A stretch of 64,000 nucleotides of DNA from positions 124,001-188,000 of the forward strand of contig NZ_JAESVN010000006.1 in NCBI RefSeq assembly GCF_016765775.1, in the 5' to 3' direction. The notes beneath the pieces are model-generated. The model was not told the origin of the DNA. It worked only from the letters and a program-made list of their open reading frames with translations, and made no database searches. Position 1 is the first letter of the stretch. Every line of letters begins with the position of its first letter. Positions 17,474 through 26,599 of the stretch are shown here, in pieces. The stretch is from Szabonella alba (GTDB taxonomy: Bacteria; Pseudomonadota; Alphaproteobacteria; Rhodobacterales; Rhodobacteraceae). Made by a program: the position numbers and the translations under genes.

Positions 17474-18844
17474 ATGGCCGAAGCCCCTTTTCCCAGCCTT
17501 GCCGAGGCCGCGCGCATCTGGGCGCGCATCGGACTGCTGAGCTTTGGCGGACCTGCCGGGCAGATCGCGCTGATGCACCGGATGCTGGTCGAGGAACGCC
17601 GCTGGCTGGGCGAAAGGCGGTTTCTGCATGCGCTGAATTACTGCATGTTGCTGCCCGGCCCCGAGGCGATGCAGCTTGCCGTCTATATCGGCTGGTTGAT
17701 GCACCGCACCGCAGGCGGTATCGTGGCGGGCGTTTTGTTCATGCTGCCCGGCATCGTCGCGATCATGGGGCTGAGCTGGATCTACGCGCTGCATGGCGAT
17801 GTGGGGGCGGTGGCCGCGCTCTTCTTCGGGCTCAAGGCGGCGGTACTGGCCATCGTGGTGCAGGCGGTGCTGCGGATCGGGGGCCGCGCGCTTGGCCATC
17901 CCGCGCTGGTGGTCCTTGCCGCGCTGGCCTTTCTGGGGATCTTCCTGCTGGGCCTGCCCTTTCCGCTGATCGTTCTGGGCGCGGGCCTGATCGGGCTGGC
18001 CGGGGCACGGGCAGGGCTGGCCGCCTTCCGGGGCGGCGGGGCCGGTCATGGCCCGGCAGGCAAGACGCAGGTCGCCGATACCGCAACGCTGATCGGTGAG
18101 GGCACACCCGCCCATGCCCGCCCCGACCGGGGCCAAATGCTGCGGGTCACGGGGCTGACCCTGATGCTCTGGCTGGGTCCGGTCCTGCTGCTGTTCGCAC
18201 TGTACGGGGATCAGAATGTCTTTGCCCGCATTGCCGGGTTTTTCAGCGTCATGGCGGTGGTCACCTTTGGCGGGGCCTATGCGGTGCTGGCATGGGTCGC
18301 GCAGGAAGCGGTGCAGAATTTCGGCTGGCTGTCCCCCGGTGAAATGCTGGACGGGCTGGGCATGGCCGAAACCACACCGGGACCGCTGATCCTTGTCACG
18401 CAATTCGTGGGGTTCATGGGGGCCTTTCGCGATGCGGGCGTGATGCCTGCGCTGCTGGCAGGCACGCTGGGGGGCCTCTTGACGACATGGGTGACGTTCC
18501 TGCCGTCGTTCCTGCTGATCTTTCTGGGCGCACCGTTCATCGAGCGGCTGCGCGACAACCGGATGCTGACCGGGGCGCTGACCGCGATCACGGCGGCGGT
18601 GGTGGGCGTGATCCTGAACCTTGCGGTCTGGTTCGGCCTGCATGTGCTGTTTGACGAATTGCGCCCTGTCGCCGCCTTTGGCCTGCGGCTGGACCTGCCG
18701 GTCTGGTCCTCGCTGAACCTGCCTGCAGCGGCGCTGTCGCTGGCCGCACTGGTAGCGGTCTTCGGGTTCAGGGCCGGGCCAGTGACGGTGCTGGCGGGAT
18801 CAGCGCTTGGCGGATTGGCGCTGTGGGGGGCGGGGCTGGTCTGA
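17474..18844 (+). CDS. chrA: Chromate-type (CHR family) transporter
   Basis: A 456-residue two-domain CHR protein. Each half carries the family repeat: RIGLLSFGGPAGQIALMHRM and MLLPGPEAMQLAVYIGWLMH in the N-half, and VTFGGAYAVLAWV and MAETTPGPLILVTQFVGFMG in the C-half. Characterised long-chain ChrA proteins export chromate using the proton gradient, though many homologues have untested substrates. The start is the ATG at 17474; an in-frame start further upstream at 17411 adds 21 residues without family match. It is convergent with the phosphonate permease gene, with 22 bases between stops. Confidence 0.87.
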   Translation: MAEAPFPSLAEAARIWARIGLLSFGGPAGQIALMHRMLVEERRWLGERRFLHALNYCMLLPGPEAMQLAVYIGWLMHRTAGGIVAGVLFMLPGIVAIMGLSWIYALHGDVGAVAALFFGLKAAVLAIVVQAVLRIGGRALGHPALVVLAALAFLGIFLLGLPFPLIVLGAGLIGLAGARAGLAAFRGGGAGHGPAGKTQVADTATLIGEGTPAHARPDRGQMLRVTGLTLMLWLGPVLLLFALYGDQNVFARIAGFFSVMAVVTFGGAYAVLAWVAQEAVQNFGWLSPGEMLDGLGMAETTPGPLILVTQFVGFMGAFRDAGVMPALLAGTLGGLLTTWVTFLPSFLLIFLGAPFIERLRDNRMLTGALTAITAAVVGVILNLAVWFGLHVLFDELRPVAAFGLRLDLPVWSSLNLPAAALSLAALVAVFGFRAGPVTVLAGSALGGLALWGAGLV

Positions 18845-18866
18845 CCCCTCCCCACGCCCCCGTCCG

Positions 18867-20888
18867 TCAGCGCACCCGCCAGGCCTGCGTGCGCCGCATG
18901 ATCCGGCGCGACGCCATCGCATGCAGGATCCGCGCCGCCGCATTGGTGTAGAAGATCATCATCCCCATCGCCGCCGCCGGTGCAATCGTGCCCGCATCAT
19001 CCATGTTCAGCACCGCGACCGAGGCCAGCGCCGTCTTGGTGGAGTAAAGGAACACCACCGCCGAAACCGTCGTCATCGCATTCACGAACATATAGATTGA
19101 GATATCGAGGATCGTCGGCAGGCAGACCGGCACCGTGACCCGCCCGAACAGCCGCCAGAACGGCTGACGCAGCGATGAGGCGACGGGTTCAAATTCAGCA
19201 TCAATCTGCTTCAACGCGGTCAGTGCAGTCAGATGCCCAACCGTGTAGAAATGGGTGACTGTCGAGACGACCAGAATGACCATCGTGCCATAGATGACAT
19301 TCGCCGGATTGGCTGGATCGTTGAAGAAAAAGATATAGGCCAGCCCCAGAACCATGCCCGGAATCGCCATGGGCAGCATGGCCAGAAACTGAAAGAGCGT
19401 GCGCCCGCTGCGGAACCCATCGATCTTTTCCACCATGTAGGCGCCGGTGAAAACGATCACCGTGCCCACCACGGCCGTCCAGCCTGCCATCTGCAGCGAA
19501 TTCCAATAGGCCGCCCAGCCCCCGCCATCCATGCGGTTGAAATCGTAATTCGCCAGCGTCGGCGTCAGGTCATAAGGCCAGAACCGGATCAGCGCCGCCG
19601 CCTGACAGGTGGCGATGATGCTGGTGATGAACAGTGCGACACAGATGCACCACAGCAGCCACAGCCGGTCTGCCTTCCGGTCAGGCCGGGGCTGGAACGG
19701 CACCGACCGCGCCGACAGCAGCGAGACCTGCCGCCGCGTCACGATCCGGTCCACCACGAACGCCAGCACCGCAGGCACCAGCAAGATGACCGACACGACC
19801 GCGCCCATCTCGAAATTCTGCTGACCGATCACCTGTTTGTAGATATCGACCGCCAGCACATTGTATTGCCCGCCGATCACCTTGGGCAGGCCGAAATCGG
19901 TGATGACCAGCGTGAAGGTCACGAACGCCGCCGAAATCAGCCCGTAACGCGCGCCCGGAATCGTCACCGTCCAGAAGGTGCGCCAACTGCTGGCCCGCAG
20001 CGATTCCGCCGCCTCGTATTGTCGCTGATCCGCAATCGACAGCGCGGTTGATATGATCAGAAATGCATGCGGAAAGGTGAAGAAGACCGATCCGATGACG
20101 ATGCCGATGGGTCCATAGATCGAATGCCCCATCAGTAGCGGCGTCAGATAGCCCTGCGTGCCGAACATATAGACCAGCGCGATACCCGGCAGCAGCGAAG
20201 GTACAAGGATCGGCATCATCGCGATCATGCGGAAGGTGGATTTGAACCGCATGCAGGTGCGGTTGATCGCATAGGCAAAGCCGAAGGCCAGAAACAGCGT
20301 GATCACGGTGCTGATCGCGGCGATGGTCACCGAGTTTCCGATGGACCCGAAAAGGGCCGGGTTGCTGAAATAGGCGGAATAATTGTCCATCCCGGTTTTC
20401 GGCAGCGGCCGCAGGTTCACCCGCCGGAAGGTGTTGCTGTCCAACTCGCGCCATTCGTCCGACCGGATCAGATCCAGCCCGACCAGATAATGCGACTCGG
20501 CGTCAAGGCCCCGGATCCGCCAGCGTTCGGGGCTGCGGAAACTGAAATCAGGGAAGAATTCGGTCGGGGCCAGCCGCCCGTTCACATTGCTGGCCAGATC
20601 CTGAGGCGTGAAACGGCCAAGTTCGTCATTGATCGCGGCAAGGCTGCGCGCCGGGCCCCAATTGCCCTCGGCGTCCGAACGCATCACCTCGTATCGCGAC
20701 AGATCGAAGGAATAGGTGACAAAGGATTTCGACAGCATCGCATAAAGCGGCAGCGCCAGTGCGCCAACCAGATAGAGCCCGATCACGATGACGAAGAACC
20801 GCTTGATCCAGCCGTCCCGGTCAACCGCCAGCCGTGTATCGCGCCCCGGCGGCAGGGCTGTGGCGGTTTGCACGGACGCACCACTCAT
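18867..20888 (-). CDS. 2-aminoethylphosphonate ABC transporter permease (fused double permease)
   Basis: A 673-residue inner-membrane protein made of two BPD_transp_1 permease domains in tandem, as in iron(III)/AEP importers. Twelve or so hydrophobic segments are visible, plus a large periplasmic insertion between the first and second segments (about 60-165). EAA coupling loops are YEAAESLRASSWRTFWTVTIPG (about 305) and EPVASSLRQPFWRLFGRVTVP (about 583). It overlaps the ATPase gene by four bases. Cluster context makes AEP or related aminophosphonates the likely cargo. It resembles the PhnV/PhnU and AepXVW-type systems; the exact subtype is not assigned. Confidence 0.87.
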   Translation of the reverse strand: MSGASVQTATALPPGRDTRLAVDRDGWIKRFFVIVIGLYLVGALALPLYAMLSKSFVTYSFDLSRYEVMRSDAEGNWGPARSLAAINDELGRFTPQDLASNVNGRLAPTEFFPDFSFRSPERWRIRGLDAESHYLVGLDLIRSDEWRELDSNTFRRVNLRPLPKTGMDNYSAYFSNPALFGSIGNSVTIAAISTVITLFLAFGFAYAINRTCMRFKSTFRMIAMMPILVPSLLPGIALVYMFGTQGYLTPLLMGHSIYGPIGIVIGSVFFTFPHAFLIISTALSIADQRQYEAAESLRASSWRTFWTVTIPGARYGLISAAFVTFTLVITDFGLPKVIGGQYNVLAVDIYKQVIGQQNFEMGAVVSVILLVPAVLAFVVDRIVTRRQVSLLSARSVPFQPRPDRKADRLWLLWCICVALFITSIIATCQAAALIRFWPYDLTPTLANYDFNRMDGGGWAAYWNSLQMAGWTAVVGTVIVFTGAYMVEKIDGFRSGRTLFQFLAMLPMAIPGMVLGLAYIFFFNDPANPANVIYGTMVILVVSTVTHFYTVGHLTALTALKQIDAEFEPVASSLRQPFWRLFGRVTVPVCLPTILDISIYMFVNAMTTVSAVVFLYSTKTALASVAVLNMDDAGTIAPAAAMGMMIFYTNAAARILHAMASRRIMRRTQAWRVR

Positions 20889-21973
20889 GCGGAGGCCCCG
20901 CGAAAAACCAGCACACGTTCGGCGGGGATCTCGACCAGTTGCGCGGCCCCGCTGCGGATATCGAAACGCCGAACCGCATTCATCGAGAAATTGGCGACCA
21001 ATGCGACCTCCCCCACCTTCAGATGCGCGCGCCAGTAAGAGCCCAGAAATTCCATATCCGCGACCTGCGCCGCCAGCCGGTTTTCGGCCTCGGGCGCATC
21101 ACTTGCCATGGGCAGGATATCCTCGGGGCGGATCGCAACCCGCACCGCGCTGCCGGGCGCATGGCCCCCGGTCACCGCCGCCAGATCCAGCCCCGCCATC
21201 TGCACCCGGCCGGACTGCACCTGTGCGTCGAAATGGTTCGTCTCACCGATGAAATCTGCCACGAACAGCGTCGCGGGATGACGATAGATTTCGGTCGGCG
21301 TTCCGACCTGTTCGATCACGCCATGGTTCATCACCACGATGCGGTCGGCCATGGACAGGGCCTCTTCCTGATCATGGGTCACCATGATGGTCGTGACCCC
21401 CAGCTTGCGCTGCAGTTCCTTGATCTCATGGCGCAGATGCACCCGCACCTTGGCATCCAGCGCAGACAGCGGTTCATCCAGCAGCAAAAGCCCCGGGCTG
21501 ATCGCGATGGCGCGCGCCAGGGCGATGCGCTGCTGCTGCCCGCCCGAAAGCTGCGCGGGGTATTTCTGCCCCTGTTCGGGCAGACCCACCAGCGCCAGCA
21601 ATTCGGCAACGCGCGCCTTGATTTCGGCCTTGGGACGGCCGGTATTCTCCAGCCCGAAGGCGATATTGCGTTCCACCGTCAGATTGGGAAACAGCGCATA
21701 GGACTGAAAGACGATCCCGTAATCGCGCCCCGAGGCGGGAAGCGTGGAAATATCCTTGCCCCCTTGCCGGATCGTGCCCCGGCTTTGCGGATCCAGCCCT
21801 GCAATCGCGCGCAGCAATGTGGTCTTGCCACAGCCCGAAGGGCCAAGGAAACAGACAAATTCCCCCGGGTGGATATCAAGGTCGATATCGCGCAGCGCCA
21901 CGAAATCGCCAAAGGCTTTCCAGAGATTGCGGATTTCAAGATAGGGCTGTGCGGCCGGGGTCCGGTCGGTCAT
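20885..21973 (-). CDS. 2-aminoethylphosphonate ABC transporter ATP-binding protein
   Basis: A 362-residue ATPase with Walker A GPSGCGKTT (44-52), Q-loop, signature LSGGQQQRIALARA, Walker B LLLDEPLSALD and the switch histidine in VTHDQEE, followed by a C-terminal TOBE domain. It resembles the PotA/FbpC/PhnT group. Its stop codon overlaps the permease start, so the two are translationally coupled. A stem-loop at 22023-22051 separates it from the binding-protein gene. Confidence 0.9.
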   Translation of the reverse strand: MTDRTPAAQPYLEIRNLWKAFGDFVALRDIDLDIHPGEFVCFLGPSGCGKTTLLRAIAGLDPQSRGTIRQGGKDISTLPASGRDYGIVFQSYALFPNLTVERNIAFGLENTGRPKAEIKARVAELLALVGLPEQGQKYPAQLSGGQQQRIALARAIAISPGLLLLDEPLSALDAKVRVHLRHEIKELQRKLGVTTIMVTHDQEEALSMADRIVVMNHGVIEQVGTPTEIYRHPATLFVADFIGETNHFDAQVQSGRVQMAGLDLAAVTGGHAPGSAVRVAIRPEDILPMASDAPEAENRLAAQVADMEFLGSYWRAHLKVGEVALVANFSMNAVRRFDIRSGAAQLVEIPAERVLVFRGASA

Positions 21974-22022
21974 TTTGGCCTGTCATTCTGGTGAGGGGGG
22001 CTGGAATCTGACGAGAGCGTGA

Positions 22023-22051
22023 CGGGCGGAGCGCGCATGCGGCCCCGCCCG
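22023..22051 (-). other. Intercistronic stem-loop in the AEP importer operon
   Basis: CGGGCGG (22023-22029) pairs with CCGCCCG (22045-22051) in the 91-base gap after the binding-protein stop. It has no T-run. The location suggests differential expression of binding protein over membrane components. Confidence 0.5.
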
Positions 22052-22064
22052 ACCGGTCGGTTTG

Positions 22065-23084
22065 TTATTGCGCCTCGGACTTGCCATCGTAGCGCTTGGT
22101 CCATTCATCCAGAATGGCCGAACGGTTGTTTGCGGCCCATTCGAAATCGTTGTCGATCAGCATCGAGGCGAAATCCTCGGGCAGATGTTCAACTGGGCGG
22201 GAAATCGACGGTACCGCGACCAGCGCATAGCCCTCATTGTAAAGCTCCATCGCCTTGTCCGAAACCGACCAGTCGACCAGCGTTTTAGCGGCTTCTTCAT
22301 TCGCGGTGCCCGCGATGATCGCGGTCGCCTCCATGTCCCAGCCGATGCCTTCAGAGGGCACGATGATGTCGATGGGCGCACCATCGGCCTTGGTGCGCGA
22401 GGCGCGGAACTCGAAGGAAATGCCGATCACCGATTCGCCCGCGCCGGCATGGCGGCAGGGCTTCGATCCGGAATGCTGGTATTCCTTGATGTTCTCATGC
22501 AGGGCATCCATGTAGGCCCAGCCTTCTTCCTCACCGAAAAGCTGCAGCCAGCTGGACACATCAAGGAACCCCGTGCCCGAGGATGCCGGATGCGGCATCA
22601 CGATATGACCGCGATATTGCGGATCGGCCAGATCCTTCCAGCTTGTCGGCGCGGTCAGGCCATGCTTTTCGGCCTCGACCGTATTGAAGCAGATCGCAGC
22701 CGCCCAGGCATCCATGCCGACCCATGCGGGCGGCGTATCGGTATCGCGGAACTTGGGGTCCAGCCGGTCCAGCCCCGCGGGCTCATACGGTTCCAGCATC
22801 CCTTCGGCCTTCAGCACCAGCAGCGAGGTCGCCGCCAGACCCCAGACCACATCGGCCACGGGGTTGTTTTTCTCGGCCAGCAGTTTCGCGGTCACGATGC
22901 CGGTAGAATCCCGCACCCAGTTGATGGTGATATCGGGATGATCCTCATTGAAGCGCGCGGCGTATTTCTCAAGGTCATCGGCCTCGATGGCGCTGTAGAC
23001 CGTCAGTTCGGTCTGGGCGATTGCGGTGCTTGCAAGCAGGACGGCGGCAAGGCTTGCCAGCGCTCCCGTCAGATATTTGGTCAT
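22065..23084 (-). CDS. 2-aminoethylphosphonate-binding periplasmic protein
   Basis: A 339-residue extracytoplasmic binding protein of the iron/AEP SBP family. A signal peptide (MTKYLTGALASLAAVLLAS, cleavage after ...AIAQ, about residue 24) is followed by TELTVYSAIEADDLEKYAARF and the cluster-typical HPASSGTGFLDVSSWLQLFGEE at about 165-186. It is the first gene of the importer operon and is separated by 200 bases from the EamA gene, with an AT-rich promoter-like stretch in between. The likely ligand is AEP or its N-methyl or hydroxy derivatives, by context. Confidence 0.88.
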   Translation of the reverse strand: MTKYLTGALASLAAVLLASTAIAQTELTVYSAIEADDLEKYAARFNEDHPDITINWVRDSTGIVTAKLLAEKNNPVADVVWGLAATSLLVLKAEGMLEPYEPAGLDRLDPKFRDTDTPPAWVGMDAWAAAICFNTVEAEKHGLTAPTSWKDLADPQYRGHIVMPHPASSGTGFLDVSSWLQLFGEEEGWAYMDALHENIKEYQHSGSKPCRHAGAGESVIGISFEFRASRTKADGAPIDIIVPSEGIGWDMEATAIIAGTANEEAAKTLVDWSVSDKAMELYNEGYALVAVPSISRPVEHLPEDFASMLIDNDFEWAANNRSAILDEWTKRYDGKSEAQ

Positions 23085-23218
23085 GGTTCTTCCCCTGTCG
23101 GTGGATGGATGGGCCTGCGGCTGGTGCCGTTCTCGTATACTGGCGCCCCGTTCTGTCCCCCGTGAGTGCGGGACGGAACGGTCGGATCCCGGTCAGGAAC
23201 CCCAGCCGAAGGTGGGCA

Positions 23219-23280
23219 ACTCGTTACAGCAAGTAAAATTTATATTTCTTATGAAACAGAAAAATGAATTGATACTCGGG
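23219..23280 (-). promoter_or_regulatory. AT-rich upstream region of the AEP importer operon
   Basis: A sharply AT-rich stretch in GC-rich DNA, 135-196 bases upstream of the binding-protein start. Minus-strand CTGTTTCAT (23251-23259) also occurs in the phnW/LysR promoter gap (30609-30617), and TTTCATAAGAAA forms a TTTC-4-GAAA dyad. It is a candidate site for the cluster LysR regulator or for PhoB; the perfect Pho-box half CTGTCAT is not present. Confidence 0.4.
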
Positions 23281-23284
23281 GCAT

Positions 23285-24118
23285 TCACCCCCCGATGGCA
23301 AGGGCCGCAACCCCGATCGCAACCACCCCCGCCGCAACAAGACGCAGGCCAGCGGGCCGTTCCCCGAACAGGAAAACGCCGATCAGCGCGGCGATGATAA
23401 CACTGGATTCGCGCACCGCCGAAACCGCGCCAATAGGCGCTATCGTCTTGACGTAAAGTGCAATTCCATAGGCCGCGACCGAAAAGACCCCACCCAGAAG
23501 CCCAAGCGCCAGCACCCTTGGGTCCAGCCTTTGACGCTGGCGCAGCCGCCGCCCCAGCACAACCGCAGGGATCAGTGCCTCGGACAGGAACAGCCAGCCC
23601 ATATAACCCAGCAGGGCATTGCTGGCGCGAACACCGATCCCATCGGCAACTGAGTAAATTGCGATCATGATGCCCAATGCGACGGCAAACCACAAAGGCG
23701 CACGCGCCCGGCCCCGGGCCGAGAAGGCCAGAAGGCCGATCCCGCAGGAGACCAGCGCCACCCCGGCAAACCCGGCAGGCGTCAGCGTTTCGCCGATCAG
23801 GACCATCACCCCCAGCGTCACCAGCGCGGGCGACATGCCCCGGGATATCGGATAGACCTGACTGAGATCGCCCTCGCGGTAAGCGCGGAACAACAGCCAG
23901 TAATAGACGTAATGCACCACCGCCGAGAGCGCGAGCCAGGGCCAGCTTTCCGGTGCGGGCGGGGGGGACAGGGCGATGAACACCGCGCCCAGAATACCAT
24001 GGGCCATCGCGACCCCGGCCAGCGTCAGGGCGCGGTCGCTGCCCCCACGCACCATCGCGTTCCAGCTTGCATGCAGCACTGCGGCAAACAGCACCAGACC
24101 AAGGGCTTGGCCGCTCAT
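23285..24118 (-). CDS. EamA/DMT membrane protein of phosphonate clusters
   Basis: A 277-residue, roughly ten-segment drug/metabolite transporter family protein. It fits the group repeatedly found with AEP catabolic genes (the phosphonate-utilisation-associated membrane protein family, TIGR03340), with SQVYPISRGMSPALVTLGV at about 85-103 as the EamA hallmark. Its ATG lies only six bases after the pbfA stop. It could move a phosphonate, an amine or acetate; direction and substrate are unknown. Confidence 0.82.
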   Translation of the reverse strand: MSGQALGLVLFAAVLHASWNAMVRGGSDRALTLAGVAMAHGILGAVFIALSPPPAPESWPWLALSAVVHYVYYWLLFRAYREGDLSQVYPISRGMSPALVTLGVMVLIGETLTPAGFAGVALVSCGIGLLAFSARGRARAPLWFAVALGIMIAIYSVADGIGVRASNALLGYMGWLFLSEALIPAVVLGRRLRQRQRLDPRVLALGLLGGVFSVAAYGIALYVKTIAPIGAVSAVRESSVIIAALIGVFLFGERPAGLRLVAAGVVAIGVAALAIGG

Positions 24119-24124
24119 CTTCGC

Positions 24125-25471
24125 TCAACCTTCAAGAATGGCGCTTTCCACGATGGCCAACGCGCGGTCCAGATCCGCCACCTCGATCACAAGCGGCGGT
24201 GACAATGTCAGGACAGACCCCGCGCTTATCTTGAAACTGACGCCAGCCTCAAGGCAACGGTAATAAATCGCCTCGGCCCGGGCCGGATCGGGGCTGCGGC
24301 TTTCGCGGTCAGTGACGATCTCGACCCCAAACATCAGCCCCCGGCCCCGGATGTCGCCAACATGGGCGCAACCGGCCAGTGCCGTCTGCAGCCGGTCCAT
24401 TGCCCGGCGTCCCAGTTCGGCGGCGCGGTCGGCCAGCCCCTCCTCGCGCAGGATATCCAGCGTGGTCAGCGCGGCGCGGGCGGTCAGGGGGTTCTTTTCA
24501 TGCGTGTAATGGCCGATCGCGAAATCGCCGCAGATATCCAGATCGCGCCGCGCCACCACGGCCGCGATGGGCAGCATCGCGCCCCCCAACGCCTTGCCCA
24601 GCGTCACGATATCGGGGATCACGCCATCATGCTGAAACGCGAAATCGCGGCCCGTCTTGCCAAGGCCGGTCGGAATTTCATCAAAGATCAGCAATGCGCC
24701 ATGCCTGTCACAGGCCGCGCGCACCGCGGCCCAGAACCCCGGCGGCGGCACGACGGGCACAGCGCGCATCGGCTCGGCAATCACCGCCGCCACATCGCCC
24801 TCGCGCCCCAAAACGTAATCGACCATATTCGCACAGGCCAAACCGCAGTTTTCCGGCCCTGCATGGCCGTAGGGGCAGCGATAGCAATGGAAGGGGGCAA
24901 CATGTTCGGCCCCCGGCAGCAGCGGCCCCGCGATATGGCTGCGGAATGTCGCCTCCCCCCCCACCGATGCGGCCCCGAACCCCGCGCCGTGGAAGGCATC
25001 CCAGAAACTGAGCGTCTTGAACCGCCCGGTGGCGGCGCGGGCGATTTTCAGCGCCACCTCATTGGCATCCGATCCGCCGGTGGTGAACAGCACCTTGCCC
25101 AGATCCCCCGGCGCCATCTGGCCCAGCCGTTCGGCCAGTTCCACCGCCACCTCATTGGCAAAACGGCGCGGCGAAAAGGTCAGATCATCCAGTTGCGCCT
25201 TCAGCGCCGCCACCAGACGCGGGTGGCGATAGCCGATGTGATGCACCGAATTGCCGTGAAAATCCATATAGCGACGCCCGGCCAGATCCTCGATCCAGAT
25301 GCCCTCGGCCCGGGCAATGGTCAGCACGCAGGGGCTCGACAGGCTTTGATGCAGAAAGGCATCGGCATCACGGGCCAGCAGGTCGCGGCTGGGGTCATGA
25401 TCCTGCCCCGCCTGCCATCGCGCGCGGGCCGCCGAGCGGTTGGATTCGCCCTCGGTATGGGTCAGCGCCAT
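24125..25471 (-). CDS. pbfA: (R)-1-hydroxy-2-aminoethylphosphonate ammonia-lyase, PLP-dependent
   Basis: A 448-residue class III aminotransferase-fold enzyme. PLP features are Lys293 (TLGKALGG), Asp264 (LLIFDEIPTG) and TTGGSDANEVALK at about 130-142. The N-terminus (SNRSAARARWQ, GRRYMDFHGNSVHHIGYRHPRL) resembles the PbfA lyases, which convert (R)-1-hydroxy-AEP to phosphonoacetaldehyde and ammonia rather than transaminating. Its place beside phnW, phnY and phnA supports this: it would supply the same aldehyde from the hydroxylated substrate. A plain omega-aminotransferase is the alternative. Confidence 0.8.
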   Translation of the reverse strand: MALTHTEGESNRSAARARWQAGQDHDPSRDLLARDADAFLHQSLSSPCVLTIARAEGIWIEDLAGRRYMDFHGNSVHHIGYRHPRLVAALKAQLDDLTFSPRRFANEVAVELAERLGQMAPGDLGKVLFTTGGSDANEVALKIARAATGRFKTLSFWDAFHGAGFGAASVGGEATFRSHIAGPLLPGAEHVAPFHCYRCPYGHAGPENCGLACANMVDYVLGREGDVAAVIAEPMRAVPVVPPPGFWAAVRAACDRHGALLIFDEIPTGLGKTGRDFAFQHDGVIPDIVTLGKALGGAMLPIAAVVARRDLDICGDFAIGHYTHEKNPLTARAALTTLDILREEGLADRAAELGRRAMDRLQTALAGCAHVGDIRGRGLMFGVEIVTDRESRSPDPARAEAIYYRCLEAGVSFKISAGSVLTLSPPLVIEVADLDRALAIVESAILEG

Positions 25472-25483
25472 GGGTCGGTCCTT

Positions 25484-26593
25484 TCAGTCGAAGAGTTCCG
25501 CCACGGTTTCCTCACCAATGGCAAAGCCGGTGCTGGCCCCAGTGCCGCTGGTCACCATGACCAGACGGGTATCGGCATCGGGCGCATCGCGGAAGGCCGA
25601 AGCGGCGGCCGAGGAATAGCTGCCCGTCCAGCGCGCGGTGACCCTGACGGGGCGGGGGCCGAAAACGGCGGCGAATTCCGACAGGATCAGCGCATCCACC
25701 GCGTCGGATCCGAACGGGTCGGGCGTGGCACCGTAATGGTGGGAATCGCCCAGCACCAGCGACCCGTCCGCACCCTGCACCGCGATCATATGCACCCCAT
25801 CGGCCAGATGCCCGGGCTGTTCCGTCTGCAGGCGCGCGCGCAGGGCCGCCGCCTCGGGCAGCGCGGCAAAGCCGCCATAGCGCAGAAGGCTCAGATCGGT
25901 CATCACCCCGGCGCGCAGCCGGAACCCCGGATCGGCCAGCCGCAGCATCTGCAGCTTGCAGCGCGTGACCTGCCGCGCGGCAATAAGGTCGGGATAAAGC
26001 CCGGTCAGATCATCACCGGGGCAGATCACGATCCGCGCGGCGCGCAGCGGCCCGGCCCCGGTTTCCAGCACGGGCGGGGCAATGCCGGTGACGCTGGTGC
26101 CGAACCGGAACTCAACCCCCATCTCCTGCGCCAGCCAGCGGGTCAGGGCGGGAATGGCCAGACGGGATTCGACGCGGATTTCATGCGGGCTGTAAAACCC
26201 GCCGGCCATTCCGCCCGCGTCGATTTCAGGTTGCAGATCCGCCAGTTCCGCCCGGTTCAGCAGGCGGCAATCCGCGGCCTCCCCGTCCCGGCAGAAGGCC
26301 TCCAGCAACGCCATCGCCTCGGGGCGGCGGGCGGCGAGGATCATGCCGCGATGCTCGACCGCGATGCCTGCTGCCGCCGCGACCTCAAGCCAGATATCAC
26401 GGCTTTGACGCGCGCGGGCCAGATCCTGCCCCGGGGCCTGCCCGGTAACGACGACAAAGCCGAAATTGCGGATGCTCGCGCCATTGGCCTGCGCGTCGCG
26501 GTCCAGCACCACAACGCGCAGGCCCCGGCGTGCTGCGGCCAGTGCATGGGCCAGCCCCAAGATCCCCGCGCCGACAATCGCCAGATCATACAT
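25484..26593 (-). CDS. FAD-dependent oxidoreductase of AEP clusters (TIGR03364-like)
   Basis: A 369-residue DAO-family flavoprotein. The N-terminal dinucleotide fold GAGILGL (8-14), the acidic end of strand 2 (VVLDRD) and the C-terminal TSGTGASTGFAIGEE FAD contact are visible. This family recurs in phosphonate clusters. Published work on such enzymes showed oxidation of N-methyl-AEP, and for some also AEP, to phosphonoacetaldehyde, extending the pathway past PhnW. Whether this copy prefers methylated AEP cannot be told from sequence. It lies between pbfA and phnY with gaps of 12 and 6 bases. Confidence 0.82.
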   Translation of the reverse strand: MYDLAIVGAGILGLAHALAAARRGLRVVVLDRDAQANGASIRNFGFVVVTGQAPGQDLARARQSRDIWLEVAAAAGIAVEHRGMILAARRPEAMALLEAFCRDGEAADCRLLNRAELADLQPEIDAGGMAGGFYSPHEIRVESRLAIPALTRWLAQEMGVEFRFGTSVTGIAPPVLETGAGPLRAARIVICPGDDLTGLYPDLIAARQVTRCKLQMLRLADPGFRLRAGVMTDLSLLRYGGFAALPEAAALRARLQTEQPGHLADGVHMIAVQGADGSLVLGDSHHYGATPDPFGSDAVDALILSEFAAVFGPRPVRVTARWTGSYSSAAASAFRDAPDADTRLVMVTSGTGASTGFAIGEETVAELFD

Positions 26594-26599
26594 GCGCGG